A stretch of DNA of 64,000 nucleotides from 2-01-FULL-49-17 sp964553025 (GCA_964553025.1 CAZKJF010000018.1:13408-77407); one strand, 5' to 3'; numbered from the stretch's first letter, positions 22,715-31,774 are shown. Translations and numbers: made by a program. Notes: generated from the letters alone by a model not told the origin.

Positions 22715-24253
22715 ATGAAACCAATCGTTCTTGCCATTTTGGACGGGTGGGGCCATTCGACCACCCGCACCGGCAACGCGATCTTGAGCGCCCAGACGCC
22801 GACGCTCAACGAGATCGTCCATACCTATCCTTCCATGCTTTTGCAGGCGTCCGGACCGGCCGTCGGCATGACATTCGGCGAATCGGGCAACAGCGAAGTT
22901 GGCCACATGACGCTGGGCGGCGGCCGAGTGATATTCCAGTACTTGATGCGGATCAATAAGGCCATCGAGAACGGGGATTTTTTCACCAATCCGACGCTCG
23001 TCGAGGCCGCCGCCCATGTCCAGCGCCACGGCTCGACCCTTCATATCGCCGGTTTGCTGACGTCGGGCGTCGTTCATGCTTCCTTCAATCATCTGGTTGC
23101 TCTCGTAAAATATGCCAAGACCAATAATATCTCATATCGCCTTCATCTTTGGACTGATGGCCGCGATTCCGGCCTCAAAGAAGGCTCCGACTTGCTCAAA
23201 AAGCTTTCCGATGAGATCGGAGGGCTGGAAAACCTAGCTACCGTCATCGGCCGCGATTTCGCCATGGACCGAAACAACAACTGGGACCGGACCGAAGCGA
23301 CGTACAACTTGATCGCCAACGCCGCCGGGACCCAAGTTCCCGATATTTTCGCGGCCATGGGCGCGTACTACAAACAAAACATCACGGACGGCGCGATTCC
23401 TGCGACTGTCGTTACCCCATCGCCGCTGAACAGCGGCGATGGGGTCGTCTTCTTCAATTTCCGCGAGGACTCGATGCGCCAGATCGTCCGTGTTTTCACC
23501 GAACCCGGTTTCGATACGTTTCTTAAAAAAGTGCCTGATAGTCTGTTCATCGCCGGCATGACCCAATATCTCGAAAATCCGCAGCTTCGCGTCATCATGT
23601 CTCCGCCGAACGTCAAAAATTGCCTCTCGGAAGTGTTATCGCTGAACGGCAAAAAGCATCTCCATGTCGCCGAGACCGAAAAATACGCCCACGTAACGTT
23701 CTTTTTCAACGGGTTGCGAACTAAACCCTTTGACGGAGAAACGGATTTCTTCATTGAATCACTGGAAAATCTGACCCAGCATCCGCAGATGCGCGCCGCG
23801 GATATCACCCAAAAAGTTGTAGCCGAAATGGATCGGGATTTCTACGATGTCTTTATCGTCAATTATGCCAATGGCGACATGCTGGCTCATTTAGGCATCC
23901 TTGATGCGGCCATCCAGGGCGTTCAGGCCGTGGATGCTTCCTTGGCCATCTTGAAACAAAAGGTTTTAGAAAAAGACGGGACGCTGATCATTACTGCCGA
24001 CCACGGCAATGTTGAGGCCATGATCTACCAGACCACCGGCGATCGAGAGACGCGCCACGATTCGAATCCCGTGCCGCTGTATCTCGTCGGCGCTCCGTTC
24101 GCTCGGTCGCGATCGGACGCGGAAATCGCCCAATCTTATGCCCAAGTCAACGGCATCATCGCCGATGTGGCGCCGACGATTCTTGAATTGCTGGGAATTC
24201 AAAAGCCGGTCGAAATGACCGGCTCAAGTCTGCTCGGAATCCTCAAGTCGTAA
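22715..24253 (+). CDS. gpmI: 2,3-bisphosphoglycerate-independent phosphoglycerate mutase
   Basis: Glycolytic enzyme that interconverts 3- and 2-phosphoglycerate using two manganese ions and a phosphoserine. The 512-residue product has the alkaline-phosphatase-like metal site (ILDGWG at 8-13, ITADHGNVEAM near the C-terminus), the catalytic serine in ESGNSEVGHM (Ser60), and the substrate loop WTDGRDSG and IGRDFAMDRNNNWDR. Length matches the family. Its 3' end overlaps the convergent 24224-24652 gene by 30 bp. Confidence 0.97.
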   Translation: MKPIVLAILDGWGHSTTRTGNAILSAQTPTLNEIVHTYPSMLLQASGPAVGMTFGESGNSEVGHMTLGGGRVIFQYLMRINKAIENGDFFTNPTLVEAAAHVQRHGSTLHIAGLLTSGVVHASFNHLVALVKYAKTNNISYRLHLWTDGRDSGLKEGSDLLKKLSDEIGGLENLATVIGRDFAMDRNNNWDRTEATYNLIANAAGTQVPDIFAAMGAYYKQNITDGAIPATVVTPSPLNSGDGVVFFNFREDSMRQIVRVFTEPGFDTFLKKVPDSLFIAGMTQYLENPQLRVIMSPPNVKNCLSEVLSLNGKKHLHVAETEKYAHVTFFFNGLRTKPFDGETDFFIESLENLTQHPQMRAADITQKVVAEMDRDFYDVFIVNYANGDMLAHLGILDAAIQGVQAVDASLAILKQKVLEKDGTLIITADHGNVEAMIYQTTGDRETRHDSNPVPLYLVGAPFARSRSDAEIAQSYAQVNGIIADVAPTILELLGIQKPVEMTGSSLLGILKS

Positions 24254-24652
24254 TTTTGGCCGCGGATTGAGCTGTCGCCGCTGGTTTATGATACCGCTCG
24301 GTTCGCCGCGGATGCTTCTCAGCCAGATCAGATCGTCGTCCAGCCGTCGAACTAATTTCTCAATGGACGGGCCGGACAAACCTCGTTCCCAGCGATACTG
24401 GATCAAAATGTTCTGAATGTATTTCGTGCTCACTTTCACCGATCCCACTTCGCAAAATGTCATACGCCGAAGATAGTATGTCAGATCGACGACTGTCTTG
24501 GGTTTCAAAACCTCGACGCATTTTCGTAAAACGTATAGTTTGCGAAATTTGGAAAGATAGTATTGGAAATCATCGGAGATTTTTTGTTCGTCCTCTTTCG
24601 TCAGAACATGGGGCCCGCGTTGTTGCATGAAGAACTGGCCCCAGCGTATCAC
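24224..24652 (-). CDS. Hypothetical protein coupled to mnmA
   Basis: A 142-residue, basic, Leu/Tyr-rich protein (ISDDFQYYLSKFRKLYVLRK, VDLTYYLRRMTFCEVGSVKV, NILIQYRWERGLSGPSIEKL). No family is recognised; it looks all-helical and soluble. I place the start at a GTG (24652) that overlaps the mnmA stop in a GTGA arrangement, suggesting translational coupling; an in-frame ATG at 24628 is the alternative. It overlaps the end of gpmI on the other strand. Confidence 0.65.
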   Translation of the reverse strand: MIRWGQFFMQQRGPHVLTKEDEQKISDDFQYYLSKFRKLYVLRKCVEVLKPKTVVDLTYYLRRMTFCEVGSVKVSTKYIQNILIQYRWERGLSGPSIEKLVRRLDDDLIWLRSIRGEPSGIINQRRQLNPRPKLRLEDSEQT

Positions 24653-25689
24653 ACAATAATACCACCGCCAAGAAGTTCCCTGCCGCGATAGAACACGGCT
24701 GATTGGCCCTGGGTAACCGCTCGTTCCGGTTTGGCGAATTCAAGCGTGCCATCCTTGGCCAACCGGGCGCGCGCCGAAGGCGCGCGATACCGAACTTTGA
24801 CATCGAGATTTCCGGCAGGATACGAGCCGCCAATCCAGTTGCATTTCTTGACCCGAGTCTCGCTCAATGCAGCAGCAGCGTCTTCGCCGACGTATAAAAC
24901 ATTCTTTGCAACATCTTTGCCGATGACATAATACGGCCCGCTTCCATCGGCAATGTCCAATCCGTGCCGCTGGCCGATTGTGTAGTAATACACGCCGTCA
25001 TGAGCGCCGATTTTCCGGCCATCAAGGGCTAAAATCTTGCCCGGCTTGGGTTTAATGTATCCAGTGAGAAATTCTTTCATGTCCAAGGGACCGATGAAAC
25101 AGACCCCCTGGCTGTCTTTTTTGGCGTAATTTGGGAGCTTATATTTCTTGGCCAATACCCGGACTTCGGGCTTGGTATAATCGCCGATCGGAAAGATGCA
25201 CCGCGCAAGCTGCCGCTGCGTCAGCGTCCACAAAAAATAACTTTGATCTTTGTTGGAATCTTTAGCTTGATAGAGTTTGATTCCGTGCGAAGTTTTTTTG
25301 AGCCGCACGTAATGGCCGGTGGCGATAAAATCCGCGCCGGCCGCAAGCGCTTTTTTGAGAAACAGCCCGAACTTAATCTCCTTATTGCACATGACGTCGG
25401 GATTCGGCGTGCGGCCGGCGCGGTATTCGCGGATCAGGTAGTCAGTGACGGATTTTTTGTACTCGCGCGAAAAATCCCAGGTTTTGAACGGGATGCCGAT
25501 CGCCGCAGCCGCGCGCAGCGCGTCCTCGCGATCTTGTTTCCAGAGACAAACGGGGTCCTCGTCGCCGCCCGGCTGCCACGGCTTCATGAACACGCCCACG
25601 ACATCATAGCCCTGGCGTTTTAGAAGGGCGGCTGCAACCGCGCTGTCGACTCCCCCGCTCATCCCCACATACACGAGACCTTTTTCCAT
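24649..25689 (-). CDS. mnmA: tRNA-specific 2-thiouridylase
   Basis: Installs the 2-thio group on U34 of tRNA-Lys, -Glu and -Gln. The 346-residue product has the PP-loop GMSGGVDSA at 9-17, catalytic Cys101 in NPDVMCNKEIKF, and second catalytic Cys197 in KDSQGVCFIG, with the GHY and DQSYFLWTL motifs between them. Length is normal. It ends in TGA, which shows that TGA is a stop in this genome. Confidence 0.97.
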   Translation of the reverse strand: MEKGLVYVGMSGGVDSAVAAALLKRQGYDVVGVFMKPWQPGGDEDPVCLWKQDREDALRAAAAIGIPFKTWDFSREYKKSVTDYLIREYRAGRTPNPDVMCNKEIKFGLFLKKALAAGADFIATGHYVRLKKTSHGIKLYQAKDSNKDQSYFLWTLTQRQLARCIFPIGDYTKPEVRVLAKKYKLPNYAKKDSQGVCFIGPLDMKEFLTGYIKPKPGKILALDGRKIGAHDGVYYYTIGQRHGLDIADGSGPYYVIGKDVAKNVLYVGEDAAAALSETRVKKCNWIGGSYPAGNLDVKVRYRAPSARARLAKDGTLEFAKPERAVTQGQSAVFYRGRELLGGGIIV

Positions 25690-25696
25690 TCCCTAT

Positions 25697-25724
25697 ATTA
25701 TACTGAAAATCATCGAAACGGCAA
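25697..25724 (-). promoter_or_regulatory. Promoter of the mnmA operon
   Basis: Minus strand: TTGCCG, 16-bp spacer, consensus TATAAT. Seven bases (ATAGGGA) separate the -10 box from the mnmA ATG, again predicting a leaderless transcript. Confidence 0.72.
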
Positions 25725-25726
25725 CC

Positions 25727-26992
25727 CTAGATGCCGTGTTCCTGGAGCCAGCGAAGCTTCACGAGATATCCTTTGGTTTCAATCGCTAATCCGCCTTTTT
25801 TGGAAGTCAGAGCGTTGATCCAATCTTGGATGCCGCTAATAATTGCGGCGGCCAAAGATTTATGGGCGCGCGTCGGCGAACCGTTATACGAAGCGGCGAG
25901 ATATTCTTCCAAACGAGGATCTTTCAAAACGCTTTGGCCGTTGGCGGTAATCAGCGAGGTCAGATTCGTGTCGTACAGCAAAATTGCCGCTTTCATTGAA
26001 TTTAACTGATCTTTAGCGCCTTCGGTGAAATCCTTAATTAAATTTGCTTTGGGATATTGTTTAACGATTTGTTTGTATGTTTGGGGCGTAAATTGAACCC
26101 AGCCGCAGGCGCTGGAAGAATTGCACGTATTGGCAAAGGCCAGCGATTGATTGGCGCCGATAATGACGTTGATCCGGTCAACCGTGCTTTGCGGATCAAT
26201 CATAAATTCGGTCAGGTCGGTCTGCTCCAAATACGGAATATGTTCGAAAAATTCCGCGTGCGGCTGCCAGACCGCGGCAACCGTGGAGCCGCTCACTGCC
26301 GCCGACGGGACGTCGGCGGCAGTGAGCTCCGCAAACGCTTGTACTACGACCGAATGCAAATACTGCTTGCCGGCCGAAATCAAATCGGGCGTATGAATAT
26401 CGGGGCTGTAGGGCGAATAAAAGTAATAATCAATATCCAAGCTCGACGTATCCCGATCGGGATAGACGTTTGCAATGATGATTTTGTTGTCCGGTTTCTC
26501 AACGCGGTAAGCGGTATTCCAACTGTTCCAGCGAATGCCGTTCGGCCGCTCTAAAATCGATATATTCCAACCGTCCGGCGCAATCAGATCAGCGCCATGT
26601 TTGACGATCGTAATGATTGAGATTTCTCCGGTCTTGCTATCGAGCGCGGCCAGCGCAATTTCTTTTTCCGGCTCTTTGAAGGTCCGGCTGGTAACCGTGG
26701 TTTGTCCCGTCGCCGGGTCTTGGCTGATCCGATCTTCAGCGTATGAAATATCCTGCGTCCCGACTTTTAATTTCACATCCGCCAAAAGCTGATGAGCCGC
26801 CGCGATTTTGTCTTCAATGCTCCATGAAACCGGCGCCGGCGTCGTGATCACCGTCGAAATGACGCTCAATTGCCGAGGCGGAATCTTGCCGATGAAGAAA
26901 AAAACGGCCGCGCCGAGCCCAAGCACGCCCAACAGAAGAACGGAAAGCCGATTCCGTCCCGGCGATGATGGTAAAAAATTCAAATCGGTCAT
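25727..26992 (-). CDS. Membrane-anchored protein with a lysozyme-like C-terminal domain
   Basis: A 421-residue protein: N-terminal membrane anchor (about 15-36), a beta-rich extracytoplasmic domain (about 55-215), and a C-terminal domain (about 245-421) with CGWVQFTPQTYKQIVKQYP and YLAASYNGSPTRAHKSL, which resembles soluble lytic transglycosylases. In that fold a catalytic Glu precedes the G-x-x-Q-F/M motif by 15-20 residues; here the nearest match is Gln282 in IGANQSLAF, so activity is doubtful. The start overlaps the upstream transglycosylase stop by 4 bp (ATGA), so both are made together. Confidence 0.72.
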   Translation of the reverse strand: MTDLNFLPSSPGRNRLSVLLLGVLGLGAAVFFFIGKIPPRQLSVISTVITTPAPVSWSIEDKIAAAHQLLADVKLKVGTQDISYAEDRISQDPATGQTTVTSRTFKEPEKEIALAALDSKTGEISIITIVKHGADLIAPDGWNISILERPNGIRWNSWNTAYRVEKPDNKIIIANVYPDRDTSSLDIDYYFYSPYSPDIHTPDLISAGKQYLHSVVVQAFAELTAADVPSAAVSGSTVAAVWQPHAEFFEHIPYLEQTDLTEFMIDPQSTVDRINVIIGANQSLAFANTCNSSSACGWVQFTPQTYKQIVKQYPKANLIKDFTEGAKDQLNSMKAAILLYDTNLTSLITANGQSVLKDPRLEEYLAASYNGSPTRAHKSLAAAIISGIQDWINALTSKKGGLAIETKGYLVKLRWLQEHGI

Positions 26993-28302
26993 AAGCTTTT
27001 CTCAATCTCGGCCGCAGTGCGCTGGACGGAATTCGCGTAGGAGTTGCAAGCCGCGGTCGAGCATTTTGAGTTGCCGCTGTAATATGCTTTTGACGCCGCG
27101 ATTTCAGCAGCCGCCGTTTTGCCGGTTGCACCGCCATTAGCAAGCTTGATAGCCGCAGCCGTAAAGGCATCTTCGATATTCCAAGGATTGGCAGGGTGGC
27201 CGACGACAGCTGTTACCCGATCGACGTACGCGATCCAGGTCGAAGGAATGAACTGTGCCGGCCCCATTGCGCCGCCCCAGCCGTATTGCTTGCCGTTAAT
27301 GAATTGCGGGCAGGAGACCGCCGTATTGTTCGGATCCAATCCAAGCTGGCTGGTGATCGTCAGGAAGGGCTGGTGATCGCGCGGGTGCATGATCGCCTGC
27401 CAATGTTTAGAGGGCGGGTCTTCCGGCCGGTTGCATTTGCCGACGTTTTTACCGAGTCCGGATTCGATTTCCAATTCAGCCAGTAAAAACGCCGGCCGAA
27501 TACCCGCTGAAATCGCCGCGAGATTTCCGTATTTGATCGCATCGTCCACCGACACGCCATTTTGAGTCAAATACGTAATTTCGCTCTGCAGCCGCGTAAT
27601 GTCCGTTTTAGATTGGGTCACCAGCTGCTGGAACTTCGATTCCTGGCCTTTGGTATCCTTCAAAAGCTTATCTTTTTGAGCCTTGGCCTGGTTTAAACTG
27701 TCTTTTTCAAGCTGTTCAAGATTCTGCTGCTGGCGAAGATCGTCAAGCTGATCTTCAAGTTCGTTTTCTTTGTCTTCCAAGTCCGCGTGGACGGTTTTAA
27801 TGTTGTCGATCGTGGCTTTAAGGTCGTCCTGGGTCGTCTCGACGCTATTTAGATCGTTAAAAAAATCGGACAATGTATCATGTTTGAGTAGAATGGTCGT
27901 TAAATTTTCTTGATCGTTCTTATAGACCAGGAGCAAGTATTGCGCCAAGGCCTGCCGGTCTTTTTCAATGCGATTCTCGGCATCAGTAATCTGGCTTTGA
28001 GTATCGGCGATCTGGAGATTTGTTTTGCTGATAGAAATATTCAAACTCTGAATCTCAAGCGAAATCTGGCTGATCTGGGCGTTCAAGGCATTCACTTGGC
28101 CTTGCAAGGTCAGGGCTTGGGAATGAATAACGTCGATTTGCGATTGATATTGATCAATCTGTTTTTGAAGTTCTTCGATCTGCTGGTTCTTGGCCGCGAT
28201 GTCATCCTGAGTGGCCGCCGAAGCGTTGAAGACATGAAAAACCCAGGCGCACAAAGGCAAAACTAGGGCCAACGTCCAGAGATGATGCATTCGGAACTTC
28301 AT
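26989..28302 (-). CDS. Secreted coiled-coil lytic murein transglycosylase
   Basis: A 437-residue exported protein: signal peptide (about 8-29), an EnvC-like coiled coil (31-245, heptads rich in Gln, Ile, Leu) and a MltB-like transglycosylase domain (250-437). The catalytic glutamate is Glu280 in LAELEIESGLGKN, followed by GAMGPAQFIPSTW and AAAIKLANGG. It would cleave peptidoglycan glycan strands; the coiled coil may position or inhibit the enzyme, as in division-associated EnvC/CwlO-type proteins. It is translationally coupled to the inactive-looking relative downstream. Confidence 0.88.
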   Translation of the reverse strand: MKFRMHHLWTLALVLPLCAWVFHVFNASAATQDDIAAKNQQIEELQKQIDQYQSQIDVIHSQALTLQGQVNALNAQISQISLEIQSLNISISKTNLQIADTQSQITDAENRIEKDRQALAQYLLLVYKNDQENLTTILLKHDTLSDFFNDLNSVETTQDDLKATIDNIKTVHADLEDKENELEDQLDDLRQQQNLEQLEKDSLNQAKAQKDKLLKDTKGQESKFQQLVTQSKTDITRLQSEITYLTQNGVSVDDAIKYGNLAAISAGIRPAFLLAELEIESGLGKNVGKCNRPEDPPSKHWQAIMHPRDHQPFLTITSQLGLDPNNTAVSCPQFINGKQYGWGGAMGPAQFIPSTWIAYVDRVTAVVGHPANPWNIEDAFTAAAIKLANGGATGKTAAAEIAASKAYYSGNSKCSTAACNSYANSVQRTAAEIEKSL

Positions 28303-28309
28303 CGCAATA

Positions 28310-28315
28310 AGTATA
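28310..28315 (-). promoter_or_regulatory. -10 element of the lytic transglycosylase operon
   Basis: Minus strand TGATATACT (extended -10); no convincing -35. Seven bases (TATTGCG) lie between the -10 box and the ATG. Confidence 0.55.
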
Positions 28316-28378
28316 TCAAAAAAGTGGACAACCTGCTATGGATATACGCGTAAATGTTTTATACTGTTAATAACTCAC

Positions 28379-30532
28379 GTGAAAAAGTCTGCATTCCTCT
28401 CGATTCTGATATGCGGTTTCATCAGTTCGGTTTTGATATTCCGAAGCGTTCTCGCCGCCGGCAACACTCCGAATCCTCCGCCCGTCCCCATTGCGGCTGA
28501 TTTGAGCAACGTCACCTTCACCAGCGACGTGAACCAGGACGTTCGGAATTGGCCGGCAAACATCAATCTTTCGGTGAGCGTCACCCAGGACAGCGTCAAT
28601 TTCAGCTACGACAAGCTGGATCAATTCGCGCCCGTGGGCAATGACAATTCGGTCGGCAACGGCTGGATCTTCTACTACAACGACGGCTGGTACGGCACCA
28701 CCACCAATCAATTCCGAGCCAATCACGGCAACGACAACAAAAGCATTTTCAATGAGATTCTCTGCGGGGGCATTGCCGGCACGCCGACCTTCGGCGGCAA
28801 TTTCGTTCCCGTCCAAGGCCAGCAATACGGCTTCATGGTGTCTGGGCAAGCGCGGGCCGGCGCGGCGCCCGCCCCCGACCACGGCAAACTGCGCACTCCC
28901 CTGGTCAAGGCCGCCTGGAATTCTTCGATTACCAGCGGTGATTGCGGACCCGGCTCGGGAGGCGGCGGAACCGGAGGCACTGGCGGCGGCGCCAATGCCG
29001 GGGGTGATATCGGCGGCGGGGTGAGTTTGCCGCCCATAGAGAGCGGCGGTTCAGAAGCTTCCGACGCTACCGTTGGTTTTAACGGCCAAGTCGTATTTAA
29101 TTCCCAGAACGGCACTTGGATGGTCGTTAGCGAAAACGCGGGTAAAGAAATTTACGCCCGTATTTTAGACAACAATGGCAACCCTCTCGGCGACATGATC
29201 ACCGTGGCCCCCTCCGGCTATTGGCCCCGAGTCTCCTATTCGCCGGACTCGAACAAATTCTTCGTCACTTGGACCACGAGCGTCGCCAAAGACGACGAGA
29301 TCATCTACGGCCAATTTATAAATCCCGATGGGTCATTCTCCGGGGCCAAAATTCAGATCGATCGGGGCACGTTTACCCTCGGCACTACTTCCAACAACCC
29401 TCCCATTCGCTACGATACCAAAAACAAAAAATTCGTGATGGTTTACGAGGATCGGGGCAGCCGAATCATCGAAGTTCGATTGGTTTCGGTCTCCATCACC
29501 GGCCAAGTCGATCCGCCAGTTGTCGTGACAACACCGGCCGACGGTACGTTTAACGGCGCACCGGGCGTCGCGGTCAATCCGGACAAGAACGAATATTGCG
29601 TCGTCTATCAGCACGTGCTGGACGGCACCGGCGTTGAAAACACCAGCGAGGTAACGGTCAAAGCGATCAATGCGGCCACGCGCAGCGTCGGTCCCGCTTC
29701 CACGGTTACCAACAACATGTTCTTTCTCTACGGGATCGACTACAGCACCGTAGACCATCAATATTTTGCCCTCTGGTCAGACTATGCAATCAAAGAATTA
29801 ATGGGCTCTTTCCTTTCGTCTTGCGCCGCGGATCCGAACCAAGAACCCTTTGTTATTTCTGAAAATCCACACAACGGCGTTCTCGTATATAATTCTCAAT
29901 CCAATACGTTTGGCATGATTACCTTGGATCGCGATAATGCGCTTAACCATGTTTATATTATCGACGGCTCGGGAGCAGTCATTGTCAGCCAAGACCTTTT
30001 CGGCGGCGGAAAGAACGGCAACTTTACTCCCTCTATCGGCGCCAATACCATTAACGGCACCTATGCCGCCATCGCGGCTGAGGATTATGCAACCACTAAA
30101 TTCATTCCTAACGTCGGCTGGCCCGACGTCACCACCGGCCGCCGGGCCGGCGGTGCGTTTGCCGGATCAGTCACGCCGCCGTTGCGGACGGAGGGCCTGC
30201 CGACGGATCTCGGAGCCATGATTGAATGGATATTCTCCTGGTCGCTGCGGATCGTCGGAATCGTGATCTTCCTGCGGTTCTTCTATGCCGGATTCATCTG
30301 GTTCACGGCCCGAGGCAATGCGGCTCGAACCGGCGAGGCTAAAGCCATGATGATCAATGCCTTGTATGGCGTCGTCATCCTGTTTGCCGCGTATATCATT
30401 CTGTACAGCATCAATCCCGATTTGGTCGGAAGTACGGTGAATTTGCCGGGATTTGGGAATATACAGCCAAATCCTTCTGCTTCTCCTTCTGTTTCAACAT
30501 CGCCTTCGCCGACTTTGACGCCGGCGCCGTAG
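28379..30532 (+). CDS. Large secreted protein ending in a VirB2/TrbC-like membrane hairpin
   Basis: A 717-residue protein beginning at GTG. Signal peptide at 1-27. Residues 30-185 are a beta-rich domain; 192-215 are a Gly-rich hinge; 225-590 contain repeated beta-strand units (QVVFNSQNGTWMVVSENAGK, YSPDSNKFFVTWTTSVAKDD, YDTKNKKFVMVYEDRGSR) that look like a beta-propeller. Residues 607-685 hold two membrane helices separated by WFTARGNAARTGEAKAMM, closely resembling the VirB2/TrbC-like pilin core common in Patescibacteria, ending in a Pro/Ser/Thr tail. A TATACT lies 13 bp upstream of the start. Possible role: surface adhesion or part of a type IV secretion/pilus-like apparatus; no other such genes are in the window. 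Confidence 0.75.
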   Translation: MKKSAFLSILICGFISSVLIFRSVLAAGNTPNPPPVPIAADLSNVTFTSDVNQDVRNWPANINLSVSVTQDSVNFSYDKLDQFAPVGNDNSVGNGWIFYYNDGWYGTTTNQFRANHGNDNKSIFNEILCGGIAGTPTFGGNFVPVQGQQYGFMVSGQARAGAAPAPDHGKLRTPLVKAAWNSSITSGDCGPGSGGGGTGGTGGGANAGGDIGGGVSLPPIESGGSEASDATVGFNGQVVFNSQNGTWMVVSENAGKEIYARILDNNGNPLGDMITVAPSGYWPRVSYSPDSNKFFVTWTTSVAKDDEIIYGQFINPDGSFSGAKIQIDRGTFTLGTTSNNPPIRYDTKNKKFVMVYEDRGSRIIEVRLVSVSITGQVDPPVVVTTPADGTFNGAPGVAVNPDKNEYCVVYQHVLDGTGVENTSEVTVKAINAATRSVGPASTVTNNMFFLYGIDYSTVDHQYFALWSDYAIKELMGSFLSSCAADPNQEPFVISENPHNGVLVYNSQSNTFGMITLDRDNALNHVYIIDGSGAVIVSQDLFGGGKNGNFTPSIGANTINGTYAAIAAEDYATTKFIPNVGWPDVTTGRRAGGAFAGSVTPPLRTEGLPTDLGAMIEWIFSWSLRIVGIVIFLRFFYAGFIWFTARGNAARTGEAKAMMINALYGVVILFAAYIILYSINPDLVGSTVNLPGFGNIQPNPSASPSVSTSPSPTLTPAP

Positions 30533-30549
30533 TATTCGACAGACAGCGA

Positions 30550-31506
30550 TTACGAGTTCTCGCAGAGTTCGTGCTTAAAAGATTCGATGGCCGGCACTCG
30601 AATCGGGTCAATGCTGCGTTTGTTTGCCAGTGCAAGCGCGATCCAGTGGGCGCTAATCAAAGAGTGAATTACTTTTTCGATCGGTGTTTCCCCCTCTAGA
30701 GGAATTGAATATGATTTCACCCCGCGCGTCTCAAGAAGTTTAATCGTCTGGGCGATCCGATTCATGATGCGCGGATTTTCCTGATCTTCCAAAATAATGC
30801 AGCGGAATTGTTGGGGATTGGCGGCATCAATCAACGCTTCAAGTTCGTTGTGATCCAATTCCGGAAACCGATTGCAAAACGCCGGCATTTTGGCGGTTTC
30901 GTTCAATATTATTTTCCAACCATATCCAAGCTCATTGAAGCGATTCGGAGCGTAGACAAGGGGGATCGAACCCTCCAGATGGCGGACAGCGTCCGGAAGA
31001 AATGCCGGCGCCTGGCCGCTGATGCGGCCGCAAAGAATGATGCTGGTCAAATCAAGCTTTAAAATGCCCGCCAGAGCCATAATTTCGTAGCCAACTGCCA
31101 GGCGAGGCACCAAATCGTTGACCGGAAGAATTACATGCGGCAAATCGTGTTCTTGGGCCAAGCGGATCAATTCCCCGCCGGAAGCTATAACAGCCAGCGG
31201 AAGATTATGCTGAAGCGCCATGTTGGTAGCTGAAACTGTTTCAGCCGTGTTGCCTGAATACGAATGCGCGATAACAAAAGAGTGGCGCAGATGATCAGGC
31301 GTAAAATGCGGCAAATCGTAATCGGAGTGAATATGGAGTTCCAGATCCGGGCGATGAATATTCAAAAAATCGGGAGCCAGCCGTGAGCCGCCCATGCCGG
31401 CAATGATAACTCGATCAAAATCAGCGGGCAGTTTGTCGGCATGGATAATTTCGGGCCGGTACGAGAACTGGCGAGGCAACCCAAGAATCATGTCTTCGTA
31501 TGTCAT
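30550..31506 (-). CDS. Bifunctional phosphoglucose/phosphomannose isomerase
   Basis: Interconverts glucose-6-P, fructose-6-P and mannose-6-P, feeding glycolysis and nucleotide-sugar synthesis. The 318-residue product has tandem SIS domains: AGMGGSRLAPDF, HSYSGNTAETVSA (phosphate-binding Ser/Thr loop), ILNETAKMPAFCNRFPELDH with catalytic Glu and His, and HNELEAL. I chose the ATG at 31506 rather than 31527 because a TATACT box sits exactly 6 bp upstream of it and would lie inside the coding region otherwise. Length fits the archaeal/bacterial bifunctional family. It could supply mannose for the glycan locus downstream. Confidence 0.92.
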   Translation of the reverse strand: MTYEDMILGLPRQFSYRPEIIHADKLPADFDRVIIAGMGGSRLAPDFLNIHRPDLELHIHSDYDLPHFTPDHLRHSFVIAHSYSGNTAETVSATNMALQHNLPLAVIASGGELIRLAQEHDLPHVILPVNDLVPRLAVGYEIMALAGILKLDLTSIILCGRISGQAPAFLPDAVRHLEGSIPLVYAPNRFNELGYGWKIILNETAKMPAFCNRFPELDHNELEALIDAANPQQFRCIILEDQENPRIMNRIAQTIKLLETRGVKSYSIPLEGETPIEKVIHSLISAHWIALALANKRSIDPIRVPAIESFKHELCENS

Positions 31507-31512
31507 GAAGGA

Positions 31513-31541
31513 AGTATACAAAACCACAGCGGGGGCGTAAA
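31513..31541 (-). promoter_or_regulatory. Promoter of the isomerase gene, nested in the neighbouring terminator
   Basis: Minus strand: TTTACG, 17-bp spacer, TATACT; six bases to the ATG. The -35 lies in the loop and the spacer in one arm of the terminator hairpin at 31521-31558. Confidence 0.65.
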
Positions 31542-31558
31542 CGCCCCCGCTGTGGTTT
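31521..31558. terminator. Terminator hairpin after the DUF378 gene
   Basis: Inverted repeat of 18 bp (AAACCACAGCGGGGGCGT and its complement) with a 2-6 nt loop and flanking A/T runs. It lies 19 bp past the DUF378 stop. Confidence 0.85.
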
Positions 31559-31576
31559 ATTTAAACGCCTTGATTA

Positions 31577-31774
31577 TTACATCGCGTTCTTTTTCATCAT
31601 GCTTTTTCCTGCAAACAAAACAAACAAAGCCGCTAAGCCAACCAAATCATAGACGACTTTGGTTGCCATGCCATCGCCAAAGATGGCGGTTACCAGGTTC
31701 CAGTCCAGCAGGCCGACGAGACCCCAGTTCAAACCGCCGATGATCACGAGGATCCATGCGATTTTGCCGAGCAT
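31577..31774 (-). CDS. DUF378-family membrane protein
   Basis: A 65-residue protein with two membrane helices; IAWILVIIGGLNWGLVGLLDW is the DUF378 signature region and is followed by VVYDLVGLAALFVLF. The function of the family is unknown. I place the start at the ATG 31774; a GTG at 31786 would add four residues. A strong Shine-Dalgarno sequence (AAGGGAGGTG) lies upstream, and TATACT occurs in the 90-bp gap to the next gene. Confidence 0.85.
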   Translation of the reverse strand: MLGKIAWILVIIGGLNWGLVGLLDWNLVTAIFGDGMATKVVYDLVGLAALFVLFAGKSMMKKNAM

